This document shows positions 26,371 to 34,124 of a stretch of 38,630 nt of DNA, piece after piece. The notes below the pieces were generated by a model, which made no database searches, was not told where the DNA came from, and saw nothing but the letters and a program-made list of their open reading frames with translations. The stretch comes from Oscillibacter sp. Lineage in GTDB: Bacteria > Bacillota > Clostridia > Oscillospirales > Oscillospiraceae. Within the stretch, counting starts at the first letter, position 1. Each line of letters starts with the position of its first letter. The stretch lies in the NCBI GenBank assembly GCA_022797935.1, contig JAAWLO010000015.1, forward strand, positions 1 through 38,630, read 5' to 3'. The position numbers and the translations under genes were made by a program.

Positions 26371-26950
26371 CTATCGGATATGCCGGATCTGAAGCGCCGC
26401 CCGGTCAAGGGCCTTCCGCAGGCCGCCCCGGCAGTCTTAGCCAGGGTCAAACCGGCCAGTTCCGCTGTTTGTTCCACTACTTGGTCAATGGTCAGACCCT
26501 CGGTCTGGAGCCTGTGTCCGGCGATGTCCTCCGCAAAGGCCCGGAGACAGCGGTCCATCTGAAGCGCCGCCCAGAAACGCCGCCCCTCCAGTCTGGACGC
26601 CTGCCGTTTCCACAGGGTCTCCCGGCTGGCGCATAAAATCATGTGCCGGACGTCATACTTCTCTGACAGCCGCCCAACAATCTCCTCATAATAGTTCCTG
26701 CTTGTATAGTCAACGCAGTTGAAAGGGAGTACCCACTCCTTTTCAACCGGCGGACCAGGGGGCCGCCGGTGCGCGGAGCGCAGTTGCGTTTCCTAGGAAG
26801 CCATGCGCCGGGCGCAGCTTGGGCGGAAGATTCGCGCGAAGAAAATAGCCAACATGTTCCGGGTCGTACAAATTGGCCCCCGGCAGCCGCTGCCGGAGGG
26901 CATAGGCCGTCTGGGTCTTTCCCGCGCCAAAGGGGCAGCCAAATAATCAT
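26371..26950 (-). pseudogene. TmrB-like P-loop ATPase, multiply frameshifted
   Basis: The region encodes a nearly full-length relative of TmrB, the B. subtilis tunicamycin-resistance ATP-binding protein, but split over at least four frame segments. Segment 1 starts at ATG 26950 with MIIWLP. A shift then gives PFGAGKTQTAYALRQRLPG and NLYDPEHVGYFLRANLP (Walker A and the DPE motif). After another shift comes WVLPFNCVDYTSRNYYEEIV, then HMILCASRETLWKRQ and AALQMDRCLRAF. A last shift gives RGGLRKALDRAALQIRHIR and TAG (26371-26373). These pieces align in order with TmrB. Span (580 bp) matches the intact gene, so most coding content persists. Its phases differ at three points, so sequencing error is an unlikely sole cause. 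It precedes murC on the same strand. Confidence 0.82.
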
Positions 26951-27038
26951 GGATTCACCCGCCTGAAGAGCATGATGCCGGGGGATTTCAAATCGATTCT
27001 ATTCCACGAAACGGAAAAAAGCAAGGGAGTGGGACGCT

Positions 27039-28385
27039 ATGGAAATACCGAACTACACACAGGCCATTCTGAAAGCCCTGGAGGCGGCGGGCCACGAAGC
27101 CTGGTGCGTAGGCGGCTGCGTTCGGGACACCCTGCTGGGCCGGACTCCGGAGGACTGGGACGTGACCACCTCCGCCCTGCCGGAGGAAACGCTGGCCGTC
27201 TTCGGTTCCCAGGCCCGGCCCACGGGCTTGAAGCACGGCACCGTCACCGTCCGAACACCGGAGGGCCCTGTAGAAGTCACCACGTACCGCATTGACGGAA
27301 CCTACCGCGACCGCCGGCGGCCGGACTCCGTCGCCTTCACCGCCTCCCTGGAGGAAGACCTGGCCCGGCGGGACTTCACAGTCAACGCCATAGCGCTGAA
27401 CCTCCGCGGGGAATTCCGGGACCCCTTCGGAGGCCGGGCGGATTTGAAACGAAACAGCCTCCGCTGCGTAGGAGACCCGGACCGGCGGTTCCAGGAGGAC
27501 GCCCTCCGGATTCTCCGGGGCCTCCGGTTTGCGTCTGTGCTGCGTCTGGAAGAGGACCCGGCCACCGGCGGCGCTATGGAGCGGAACCGGGCGCTTCTGG
27601 AGGCCATCGCCCCCGAGCGCATACAAGCGGAATTGGTCAAACTCCTCTGCGGCCCCGGCGCGGGACAGGCACTGGAGCGGCACCCGAACATTCCCGGCGT
27701 TTTCTGGCCGGAAATTCTGCCTATGGTGGACTTTGACCAGCAGAATATACACCACTGTTACGACGTCTGGCGGCACAGTCTCGCCGCCTTGATTGAGACG
27801 CCGCCCATCCCGGTTCTCCGCTGCGCCGCCCTGCTCCACGACATCGGGAAACCCTCCACCTTCACGATAGACACCCAGGGGACCGGTCATTTCTACGGCC
27901 ACGCCAAGGCCAGCGCCGCTCTGGCGGACGCCATGCTCCGGCGGCTGAAATTTCCAAACGAATTCCGGGAGCGAACGGTCCGGCTGGTGGAGTGGCACGA
28001 CCGGGACATCCCCCGGACCGGCAAAGGCATCCGCCGGGCGCTCCGGGCGCTGGGCGAGGAGGACCTGCGGCTGCTGCTTGCTCTGAAACGGGGAGACAAT
28101 CTGGCCCAAGACCCGGCCTATTGGTCCCGGCAGTGGGAAATCCGCAAAGGCGAGCTCCTTTTGGACCAGCTGCTGGCGGAGGACGCCTGCTTTTCTCTCC
28201 GGCAGCTGGCCGTAAAAGGCGGCGACTTGTTAGCCCTGGGCTGGCAGGGTCCGGCGGTAGGTGCGGCGCTGAATCAGCTGCTGGAACAGGTGGTGGACGG
28301 CGCGCTGCCGAATGAGCGGGAAGCCCTGCTGGCGTATATTTGCCGTTCCGGTCCCGGCGGCCCGAAGGAAGCACCGCCGGTATGA
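27039..28385 (+). CDS. cca: CCA tRNA nucleotidyltransferase
   Basis: A class II nucleotidyltransferase of 448 residues that builds or repairs the CCA end of tRNAs. The head domain shows AWCVGGCVRDTLLGR and the catalytic DWDVTTSA (two Asp), then TVRTPEGPVEVTTYR and the ERDFTVNA-like segment RRDFTVNAIALNL. The middle has GDPDRRFQEDALRILRGLRF, and a C-terminal HD domain includes LLHDIGKP near residue 270. The start has AAGGGAG about 9 bases upstream. It stands alone; no clear terminator precedes the SASP gene. Confidence 0.95.
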   Translation: MEIPNYTQAILKALEAAGHEAWCVGGCVRDTLLGRTPEDWDVTTSALPEETLAVFGSQARPTGLKHGTVTVRTPEGPVEVTTYRIDGTYRDRRRPDSVAFTASLEEDLARRDFTVNAIALNLRGEFRDPFGGRADLKRNSLRCVGDPDRRFQEDALRILRGLRFASVLRLEEDPATGGAMERNRALLEAIAPERIQAELVKLLCGPGAGQALERHPNIPGVFWPEILPMVDFDQQNIHHCYDVWRHSLAALIETPPIPVLRCAALLHDIGKPSTFTIDTQGTGHFYGHAKASAALADAMLRRLKFPNEFRERTVRLVEWHDRDIPRTGKGIRRALRALGEEDLRLLLALKRGDNLAQDPAYWSRQWEIRKGELLLDQLLAEDACFSLRQLAVKGGDLLALGWQGPAVGAALNQLLEQVVDGALPNEREALLAYICRSGPGGPKEAPPV

Positions 28386-28420
28386 CCCGCCGCCAAGAAA
28401 AAATTACCGTCAAAAAAGCG

Positions 28421-28449
28421 GCATATTCGCGCCTTTTCGAGTCAAACTA
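28421..28449 (+). promoter_or_regulatory. Sigma-G-type (forespore) promoter for the SASP gene
   Basis: GCATA (28421-28425) fits the -35 pattern GHATR. CAAACTA (28443-28449) fits six of seven positions of CATACTA, with a 17-base spacer. The predicted leader is about 55 bases to ATG 28514. Forespore sigma-G control is the known mode for SASP genes. Confidence 0.72.
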
Positions 28450-28513
28450 TGCTCGCGATACCCAGTGACCCACAAACGCATGATTTGATGAAGATGAAAA
28501 GGAGAAATTCAAG

Positions 28514-28711
28514 ATGTCTAGTAAGAACACCAACAAGCTCAATATTCCCGAGGCCCGCAGCGCGATGGACAAGTTCAAGATGGAGGCCGCTTCCGAGGTT
28601 GGCGTCAACCTGAAGGAGGGCTACAACGGCGACCTGACCAGCCGCGAGGCCGGTTCTGTCGGCGGCCAGATGGTCAAGAAGATGATCGAGTCCTACGAGA
28701 AGTCCCTGTAA
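28514..28711 (+). CDS. Small acid-soluble spore protein, alpha/beta type
   Basis: A 65-residue DNA-binding protein that coats spore DNA, giving UV and heat resistance, and is later degraded by the GPR protease at germination. The family pattern is clear: an N-terminal half with FKMEAASEVGV (around the GPR cleavage site), and the DNA-binding second half YNGDLTSREAGSVGGQMVKKMIE. The start follows AAAAGGAG. It is single-gene, with a sigma-G-like promoter and a strong terminator shared with dpaB on the other strand. Confidence 0.97.
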   Translation: MSSKNTNKLNIPEARSAMDKFKMEAASEVGVNLKEGYNGDLTSREAGSVGGQMVKKMIESYEKSL

Positions 28712-28729
28712 CTTCCCGCTGGAACGAAG

Positions 28730-28760
28730 AAGGGGAGAGGCGTTTGCCTCTCCCCTTTTC
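28730..28760. terminator. Intrinsic terminator between SASP gene and dpaB
   Basis: A perfect 12-bp stem (28730-28741 with 28746-28757) with loop GTTT is followed by TTTTC. It lies 19 bases after the SASP stop and 5 bases before the dpaB stop. It is strongest in the plus direction. Confidence 0.88.
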
Positions 28761-28761
28761 C

Positions 28762-29337
28762 TCACCGCAGCAGCATGGGCTGAATCTGTTCCCCCCGCAG
28801 AGCGGCGTCCACGGTCTCCGGCAGCTTCGAAAAATCCGCCACCAGGGAACTGGGCTTCTGGACCGCGTTGTCCTGGCCGAAGGGCACGAAATAGTAGTTC
28901 CGCCGCACCAGCAGCTCTCCGATATTCTTCGCACCCGCTGCCAGACCATCGTTGCTGGACACCGCCACCACCACCGGCCGGCCGTTCCGCAGATGAGATT
29001 TGGCCGCCATGGTTACCGCTGTGTCCGCAATGCCTGCCGCCAGCTTCGCAATGGTGTTCCCCGTGGCCGGGGCAATCACCAGCACATCCAGCAGTCCCTT
29101 GGGACCAATAGGCTCGACTGCCGGGATATCCAGCAGTACATCCTGCCCCGTCAGATCCTCCAGCCGCTCCAGCAGGTCCTCCGACCGGCCGAAGCGGGTA
29201 TCCGTAAAGGCGGAGATGTCCGAGACAATGGGAATCACCGTCTCGTAAATCCCCGTCAAGGCCTCCAGGGCCTTCAGCACCTTCTCGTGGGTGCAGAAGG
29301 AACCGCAGACCGCAAAACCGACCCGTTCTTTCCGCAT
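28762..29337 (-). CDS. dpaB: Dipicolinate synthase subunit B
   Basis: The flavoprotein subunit (SpoVFB) of dipicolinate synthase, which oxidises dihydrodipicolinate to dipicolinic acid in the mother cell; DPA fills the spore core. The 191 residues start RKERVGFAVCGSFCTHEKV and contain LDVLVIAPATGNTIAKLA, TMAAKSHLRNGRPVVVAVSS and NYYFVPFGQDNA, all family features. The ATG at 29337 has GAGGTGA 6 bases upstream, placed at the dpaA stop with a 10-base gap. Overlap with the longer GTG reading is rejected. Convergent with the SASP gene. Confidence 0.95.
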   Translation of the reverse strand: MRKERVGFAVCGSFCTHEKVLKALEALTGIYETVIPIVSDISAFTDTRFGRSEDLLERLEDLTGQDVLLDIPAVEPIGPKGLLDVLVIAPATGNTIAKLAAGIADTAVTMAAKSHLRNGRPVVVAVSSNDGLAAGAKNIGELLVRRNYYFVPFGQDNAVQKPSSLVADFSKLPETVDAALRGEQIQPMLLR

Positions 29338-29347
29338 ACAGGTCACC

Positions 29348-30178
29348 TCATTCTTCCGTTAGGATGTAATATACCGCGTCCCGAATGGCTGCCGCCGCCG
29401 TGCGGGGAGCCAGCCGCCCCGGCAGAGACCGGGCCCAGATCACCTCCGGCCCCTTCTCCTCCGCCGCAATCCCCCGGACCGAGGCCAGATCTACCAGCAG
29501 GCAGTCCGGCGGCAGCTGGGCCAGAAGCGGCCCCTTCAGGACCGGAGCGGGGACTGTGTTGAACACGGCGCCAAAGGTTCCCAGGTGCTCTTCCAGCCGC
29601 TGAATGTGCAGCGCCTGATACCCCAGGGCCCGAATCCAGGCCAGGTCTTCCGGCTTGCGGGCAGCGGCGGCCACCCGGGCTCCCAGGCCCTGAAGGCGGC
29701 GGCTCAGCAGCTTTCCGATGCGGCCAAACCCCAGCACCAGACAGTCCAGACCCAGCAGAGTCCGGTCCAGGTGTTCCATAGCTACCTGTACCGCGCCTTC
29801 TGCCGTAGCGGCGGCATTGGCCACTGCCAGTTCCTCCCGCAGGAAGTAGTCCTCTACCGTCAGTCCCAGCGCTTCCGCCTCCCGGCGCTGCTGAGGCCGG
29901 ACCTGGCCCGCCAGAATCCGCTGGCGGGGCGACAGGCGGCGGAAGAGGTCCGCCGTGGGCACCGCGCCCTCCTCGCAGTTCAGGACGCCGTCTCCCCGGC
30001 AGAGGGGCAGCGGCAGAAGGACAACATCCGCCGCTGCGGCCCGCTCCAGGCTGTCCGTGCCCCCGCTCTTCCAGCGCTCCAGGCCGTAAGTACAAACGGT
30101 GTTTCCATCCTCCGCCAGCAGCCGGGCCAGCTCTGCCTGACGGCGGTCTCCGCCCAGGACGCCAAAGGTCTTGTTCAT
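29348..30178 (-). CDS. dpaA: Dipicolinate synthase subunit A
   Basis: The NAD(P)-binding subunit (SpoVFA) of dipicolinate synthase, 276 residues. It begins MNKTFGVLGGDRRQAELARL (dinucleotide-binding fold) and has VEDYFLREELAVANAAATAE, then the second Rossmann motif CLVLGFGRIGKLLSRRLQ. The ATG at 30178 is preceded by GGGGGGAA. First gene of the dpaAB operon. A sigma-K-like match lies immediately upstream. Confidence 0.95.
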   Translation of the reverse strand: MNKTFGVLGGDRRQAELARLLAEDGNTVCTYGLERWKSGGTDSLERAAAADVVLLPLPLCRGDGVLNCEEGAVPTADLFRRLSPRQRILAGQVRPQQRREAEALGLTVEDYFLREELAVANAAATAEGAVQVAMEHLDRTLLGLDCLVLGFGRIGKLLSRRLQGLGARVAAAARKPEDLAWIRALGYQALHIQRLEEHLGTFGAVFNTVPAPVLKGPLLAQLPPDCLLVDLASVRGIAAEEKGPEVIWARSLPGRLAPRTAAAAIRDAVYYILTEE

Positions 30179-30198
30179 CTCACATTCCCCCCTCGTTT

Positions 30199-30226
30199 CA
30201 TGGTATGGGCGGGGAGGGGAATGGGT
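30199..30226 (-). promoter_or_regulatory. Sigma-K-like promoter match for dpaAB
   Basis: On the minus strand AC (30225-30226) then 17 bases then CATACCATG (30199-30207), fitting AC-N16/17-CATANNNTR. In B. subtilis dpaAB is sigma-K dependent. The predicted leader would be only about 14 bases, with the ribosome binding site at the very 5' end, which lowers confidence. Confidence 0.42.
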
Positions 30227-30228
30227 GA

Positions 30229-30257
30229 TTGCCTTTTCCCGGCAGGCATGATACAAT
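30229..30257 (+). promoter_or_regulatory. Sigma-A-type promoter for the YjjG-like gene
   Basis: TTGCCT (30229-30234) and TACAAT (30252-30257) are 17 bases apart, about 45 bases before ATG 30303. Confidence 0.65.
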
Positions 30258-30302
30258 ACGTACCGTCTACATTCCCTCCGTTCTTCCGAAAGGAGTATGT
30301 TT

Positions 30303-30986
30303 ATGCGGTATTCCTACCTCCTCTTTGACGCCGACGACACCCTTTTTGACTTCCCCAAAGCCGCCAGCCGGGCCTTCGCCAAGATGTGCCAGATACACGG
30401 CATCCCCTACACGCCGGAGGCCTACCGGATCTACCACGAGATTAACCTAGAGCTCTGGGCAGCCTTCGACCGGGGTGAGGTAAGCAAGGACTTCGTCGTT
30501 CTGGAGCGCTGTGTCCGTTTCCTGAAGGCCATAAAACTGGAACGGGACCCTGTCCGGTGCAACCAGGATTTCCTGGAGGCCCTGGGCCGGGGCGTATATC
30601 CCCTGCCTCACGCCGAGGCGGTCTGCCGGGAACTGCGGGAGCGGGGCCATCACCTGTATATCATCACCAACGCCGTGGCCTCCGTACAGCGGAACCGCCT
30701 CCGGGGCAGTGTCTTTGCGGATTTGTTCGACGGGACCTTCATCTCCGAGGAGGCCGGGGCCGCCAAGCCGGACCGCGCCTATTTCGACTACGTCCGGCGG
30801 CGTCTCCCCTGCCTGACAGCGGAAAACGCTCTGGTTATCGGAGATTCCCTATCCACAGATATTCAGGGAGCCAACAATGCCGGACTCCCCTGCTGCTGGT
30901 TCAATCCAGCGGGCAAGCCCCGGCGGGAGGACCTGCGGGTAGACTACGAAATCCGCAGCCTGCGGGAGCTGCTGGAAATCGCATAA
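30303..30986 (+). CDS. yjjG: HAD hydrolase, YjjG-type noncanonical pyrimidine nucleotidase
   Basis: A 227-residue HAD-superfamily phosphatase. YjjG removes phosphate from noncanonical pyrimidine nucleotides and dUMP/dTMP. Motif I is LLFDADDTLFDFPKA (the DxDDT nucleophile and the DF context of the YjjG group). Motif II is YIITNAV, then the lysine in GAAKPDRAYFDYV, and motif IV is VIGDSLSTDIQGANNAG. A helical cap sits between motifs I and II. The ATG at 30303 is preferred over 30297 because AAAGGAG then has a 7-base spacer. Substrate is inferred by family. Confidence 0.85.
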   Translation: MRYSYLLFDADDTLFDFPKAASRAFAKMCQIHGIPYTPEAYRIYHEINLELWAAFDRGEVSKDFVVLERCVRFLKAIKLERDPVRCNQDFLEALGRGVYPLPHAEAVCRELRERGHHLYIITNAVASVQRNRLRGSVFADLFDGTFISEEAGAAKPDRAYFDYVRRRLPCLTAENALVIGDSLSTDIQGANNAGLPCCWFNPAGKPRREDLRVDYEIRSLRELLEIA

Positions 30987-31046
30987 GCCGCGAGGGACCG
31001 CGTGCGCGGTCCCTCGTCAGCCAGTTCCCCCTCATGGGATTTCGGT

Positions 31047-31523
31047 TCAGGTCTCCGGCGTCCCCGTCTCCTGGAGATATGCCAGAATTTCCGCCGCGTT
31101 GGCGTCCGGCTTCACCTTGGGCATGATCTTCTCAATCCGGCCATCCTCCCCAATGAGGAAGGTGGTCCGCACCACGCCCATGCTCACCTTGCCATAGAGC
31201 TTCTTCTCCTGCCACACGCCATAAGCCTGAATGGCGGTCCGTTCCGAGTCTGCCAGCAGAAGAAACGGCAGGCCGTGCTTTTCCGCAAACCGCTGATGGG
31301 AGGCAGCGGAATCCTTGCTGACGCCTATGACCACCACGCCCCGTCTCTGGAATTCCCCATAATTCTCCGCAAAAGCGCAGGCCTGCCGGGTGCAGCCAGG
31401 GGTATTGTCCCGGGGGTAGAAGTACAACACCACCTTCTTTCCCGCAAACTCCGCCAGGGATACCAAGTTCCCATCCTTGTCCGGCAGGGTAAAATCCGGG
31501 GCCTTCATTCCAACTTCCAGCAT
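31047..31523 (-). CDS. bcp: Thiol peroxidase of the Bcp/PrxQ family
   Basis: A peroxiredoxin of 158 residues that reduces hydrogen peroxide and organic peroxides with electrons from thioredoxin. The peroxidatic Cys is C44 in DNTPGCTRQACAF and the resolving Cys is C49, the C-x4-C arrangement of atypical 2-Cys Bcp. Also present are APDFTLPDKDGNLVSL and KVVLYFYPRD. The start MLEVGMKAPDF follows AAAAGGAG, and a strong promoter lies about 95 bases upstream. Confidence 0.93.
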   Translation of the reverse strand: MLEVGMKAPDFTLPDKDGNLVSLAEFAGKKVVLYFYPRDNTPGCTRQACAFAENYGEFQRRGVVVIGVSKDSAASHQRFAEKHGLPFLLLADSERTAIQAYGVWQEKKLYGKVSMGVVRTTFLIGEDGRIEKIMPKVKPDANAAEILAYLQETGTPET

Positions 31524-31615
31524 ATTCACATTCTCCTTTTGGTAAACAAAATCAAATTTCTGTTGCATCCAGCGGTTCAGGGCTCTTTTCGGCTTCTGTT
31601 CTGCTGGTTTTCTCC

Positions 31616-31644
31616 ATTATATAAGGTCTTTCCGGCTATGTAAA
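31616..31644 (-). promoter_or_regulatory. Strong sigma-A-type promoter for bcp
   Basis: On the minus strand TTTACA (31639-31644) and TATAAT (31616-31621) have a 17-base spacer. The predicted leader is about 85 bases. No PerR-box search was possible by eye. Confidence 0.78.
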
Positions 31645-31803
31645 GGCCGTTCCGTGTTCTGACTTCTCTTTTCCGCGTTTTTCCATTGCATCCCACATGG
31701 TCCGAAGGGCAAACCATCTTTGAATCCAAAGCAACGGCGCTTCTGCAGAAGGGGCTTCATCCGGCAGCGCGGGCCTCAAAAGAAAGCCCCTGGAATTTTA
31801 AGG
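31645..31803. other. Intergenic stretch between bcp and thrH promoters
   Basis: The 360-base divergent gap between bcp and thrH holds their two promoters. The central 160 bases contain no convincing gene, RNA or repeat that I can see. Confidence 0.5.
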
Positions 31804-31832
31804 GTGACAAACCGCAGAATCTCTGGTATAAT
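31804..31832 (+). promoter_or_regulatory. Strong sigma-A-type promoter for thrH
   Basis: GTGACA (31804-31809) and a perfect TATAAT (31827-31832) have a 17-base spacer, about 45 bases before ATG 31884. Confidence 0.82.
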
Positions 31833-31883
31833 GAAAATCATGTTTGTGTGCCCGCACAAATCTCAACACAAGGAGATCGTTCT

Positions 31884-32483
31884 ATGAATATCGTATGCTT
31901 AGACATGGAGGGCGTTCTGGTTCCCGAAATCTGGATTGCCTTCGCCGAGGCCAGCGGCATCCCGGAGCTCCGCCGCACCACCCGGGACGAACCGGACTAT
32001 GACAAGCTGATGAATTTCCGTCTCGGCATCCTCAAGGAGCACGGCCTGGGCCTCCGGGAGATTCAGGCTACCATTGCCAAAATCGATCCCCTCCCCGGGG
32101 CCAAAGACTTCCTGGACGAGCTCCGTTCCCTCACCCAGGTCCTCATTCTCAGCGATACCTTTGAGCAGTTCGCCAAGCCCCTGATGGAGAAGCTGGACTG
32201 GCCCACCATCCTCTGCAACACCCTGGAGGTGGCGGACAGCGGCGAGATCACCGGCTTCCGGATGCGCTGCGAAAAGTCCAAGCTCACCACCGTCAAAGCC
32301 CTCCAGTCCATTGGCTACGAGACCATTGCCGCCGGAGACAGCTTCAACGACCTGGCCATGATTCAGGCCGGCAAGGCGGGCTTCCTCTTCAAGAGCACCG
32401 AACAAATCAAGAAGGACTACCCCCAGATTCCCGCCTGCGAGGAGTTCGGCGACTTGCTGAGCGCCATCAAGGCCGCGCTGTAA
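31884..32483 (+). CDS. thrH: ThrH-type phosphoserine phosphatase / homoserine phosphotransferase
   Basis: A 199-residue HAD enzyme of the ThrH family. In Pseudomonas ThrH dephosphorylates phosphoserine and can pass the phosphate to homoserine. It begins MNIVCLDMEGVLVPEIW (motif I with the DMEG form typical of ThrH instead of DxD), has VLILSDTFEQFAKPLM (motif II), a lysine in RCEKSKLTTVKALQSIG, and AAGDSFNDLAMI (motif IV). ATG 31884 has AAGGAG about 9 bases upstream. It could supply serine in place of SerB. It is monocistronic. Confidence 0.93.
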   Translation: MNIVCLDMEGVLVPEIWIAFAEASGIPELRRTTRDEPDYDKLMNFRLGILKEHGLGLREIQATIAKIDPLPGAKDFLDELRSLTQVLILSDTFEQFAKPLMEKLDWPTILCNTLEVADSGEITGFRMRCEKSKLTTVKALQSIGYETIAAGDSFNDLAMIQAGKAGFLFKSTEQIKKDYPQIPACEEFGDLLSAIKAAL

Positions 32484-32515
32484 GCGGTTCTGACCATACG
32501 GCCTCCGGACCGCTG

Positions 32516-32684
32516 CCTAGAGTCTGTTTTAAAACCGGCGGAATGCCGGATGGGGGCAGATTTTTTCGTCAGGCAAGGCGATTGGACGCAGGAATCCTGA
32601 CGGATTTCCAGCCCAATCAACGCAGTCCTGGCGGAATCAGATACCCCAAGACGGCGTTTTGACGGTTTGAAAACAGACTCTAGG
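32516..32684. mobile_element. MITE-like element with 22-bp terminal inverted repeats
   Basis: The ends are near-perfect inverted repeats: 32516-32537 and 32663-32684 match in 21 of 22 positions (cctagagtctgtttt...aaaccg type). The interior is about 125 bases, non-coding, and contains smaller hairpins (for example 32535-32549) and an imperfect direct repeat of the GCAG...TCCTG type near 32597 and 32625. No open frame of note is present. It lies between thrH and the DUF1015 gene. No target-site duplication is evident beyond the CTAG at the tips. The size and structure fit a miniature inverted-repeat element. It could also act as a strong hairpin terminator. Confidence 0.7.
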
Positions 32685-32760
32685 GCCCGGAGAAATTCGA
32701 TTCCGGCGGCCGCCTGACGAAGGCGGACGAAACAAATAAACAACCAGAAGGGAGACGCCA

Positions 32761-34044
32761 ATGAATCCGAAATTCGAAAAGCTGGGCTTCCATCCCGCCG
32801 ACATCCTCCTTCCCAAGGAGGGCACGGACATGAGAAAATGGTCCGTGGTAGCCTGTGACCAGTTCACCTCTCAGCCCGAGTACTGGCAGGCGGTGGAGGA
32901 CACCGTGGGAGACGCCCCCTCCACCCTGCGGCTCATCCTCCCCGAGGCGGACCTGAACGCCCCGGACGTTGAAGACCGCATTGCCGGCATCAACGCCTCC
33001 ATGGACCGCTATCTGTCCGATGGTCTTTTCCGCACTCTGGAAGACAGCCTCTTCTACATTGAGCGGACGCAGTCCGACGGCAAAATCCGCCACGGCCTTA
33101 TCGGCGCGGTGGACCTGGAGCAGTATGACTTCACCCCCGGTTCCGGAGCCCTCATCCGGGCCACCGAGGGCACGGTTCTCTCCCGCATCCCCCCCCGGGT
33201 GAAGGTCCGCAAGGACGCTCCCATCGAGCTGCCCCATGTCATGCTCCTCATTGACGACCCGGAGAAAACCGTCATCGAGCCCCTGGCCCGGGCCTCCAGC
33301 GAGATGGAAAAGCTGTATGAATTCGACCTCCAGCAGGACGGCGGCCACCTCACCGGCTGGAAGCTGACGGCGGCTCAGGCAGACGCCGCGGCAGACGCCC
33401 TGGAAGCCCTCTGCTCCCCGGAGGAACAGGCCTGCAAGTACGGCGTGAAAAACGCGGCGCCTTTGCTCTTCGCCGTGGGCGACGGCAACCACTCCCTGGC
33501 CACCGCCAAGCAGTGCTACGAGGACCTGAAGAAGGTCACCCCGGAGAGCGCGTGGGCCAGTCTTCCCGCCCGGTACGCCCTGGTGGAGGTGGTGAATAAC
33601 CACGATGACGCCCTTCAGTTCGAGCCCATCCACCGGGTGGTCTTCGGCGTGCAGCCGGAAGCGGTGCTGGAGTCCCTGAAAGCCTTCTACCCCGGCGCTT
33701 ATGAGGGCCAGGGCCAGGGCCATGTGATTGCCTATACCCACGCGGGCGGCACCGGCTTCCTCACCGTGCCGGAACCCCGGGTGCAGCTGGCGGTGGGCAC
33801 GCTCCAGGCCTTCCTGGACGCCTATATAAAGGAGCATGGCGGCGAGGTGGACTACATCCACGGCGAGGACGTGACCGACCGCCTGGGCCGCCAGCCCGAG
33901 AGTATTGGCTTCAAGCTTCCCGCTATGGGCAAACAGCAGCTGTTCAAGACCGTCATGGCCGACGGTGTGCTTCCCCGGAAAACCTTCTCCATGGGCCACG
34001 CCCAGGACAAGCGCTACTATACGGAAGCCCGGAAAATCCGATAA
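32761..34044 (+). CDS. DUF1015 family protein
   Basis: A 427-residue cytoplasmic protein of the DUF1015 family. It has no signal peptide or membrane helix. Typical segments are FHPADILLPKE (start), WSVVACDQFTSQPEYW, ELPHVMLLIDDP in the middle and the conserved GDGNHSLATAKQCYE near residue 240. The function of the family is not established, although the nearby acidic and His residues suggest a hydrolase-like site. It follows AAGGGAG 8 bases upstream and is preceded by the MITE-like element, which may have separated it from its original promoter. A GC-rich hairpin (34053-34086) follows the stop. Confidence 0.88.
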   Translation: MNPKFEKLGFHPADILLPKEGTDMRKWSVVACDQFTSQPEYWQAVEDTVGDAPSTLRLILPEADLNAPDVEDRIAGINASMDRYLSDGLFRTLEDSLFYIERTQSDGKIRHGLIGAVDLEQYDFTPGSGALIRATEGTVLSRIPPRVKVRKDAPIELPHVMLLIDDPEKTVIEPLARASSEMEKLYEFDLQQDGGHLTGWKLTAAQADAAADALEALCSPEEQACKYGVKNAAPLLFAVGDGNHSLATAKQCYEDLKKVTPESAWASLPARYALVEVVNNHDDALQFEPIHRVVFGVQPEAVLESLKAFYPGAYEGQGQGHVIAYTHAGGTGFLTVPEPRVQLAVGTLQAFLDAYIKEHGGEVDYIHGEDVTDRLGRQPESIGFKLPAMGKQQLFKTVMADGVLPRKTFSMGHAQDKRYYTEARKIR

Positions 34045-34052
34045 CCGGACAG

Positions 34053-34090
34053 AAGCCCGGCCTGCGGCTTTCCGCAGGCTGGGCTTTCAC
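34053..34090 (+). terminator. Hairpin, probable terminator after the DUF1015 gene
   Basis: A 15-bp stem with one mismatch-like position (34053-34067 with 34072-34086) is followed by only TTTC. The weak T-run leaves room for read-through into the lipase-like gene. Confidence 0.55.
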
Positions 34091-34124
34091 CCTATCCCAG
34101 TTCCCAACAGAAGGGAGGTTCCCT

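Noticed and set aside
26639-26950. A separate small gene of 103 codons
   Set aside because: Its frame is only the first piece of the TmrB-like pseudogene followed by out-of-frame sequence.
30991-31016. Terminator after the YjjG-like gene
   Set aside because: A 12-bp GC stem exists (30991-31002 with 31005-31016) but the loop is only two bases and no T-run follows, so I did not list it as a terminator.
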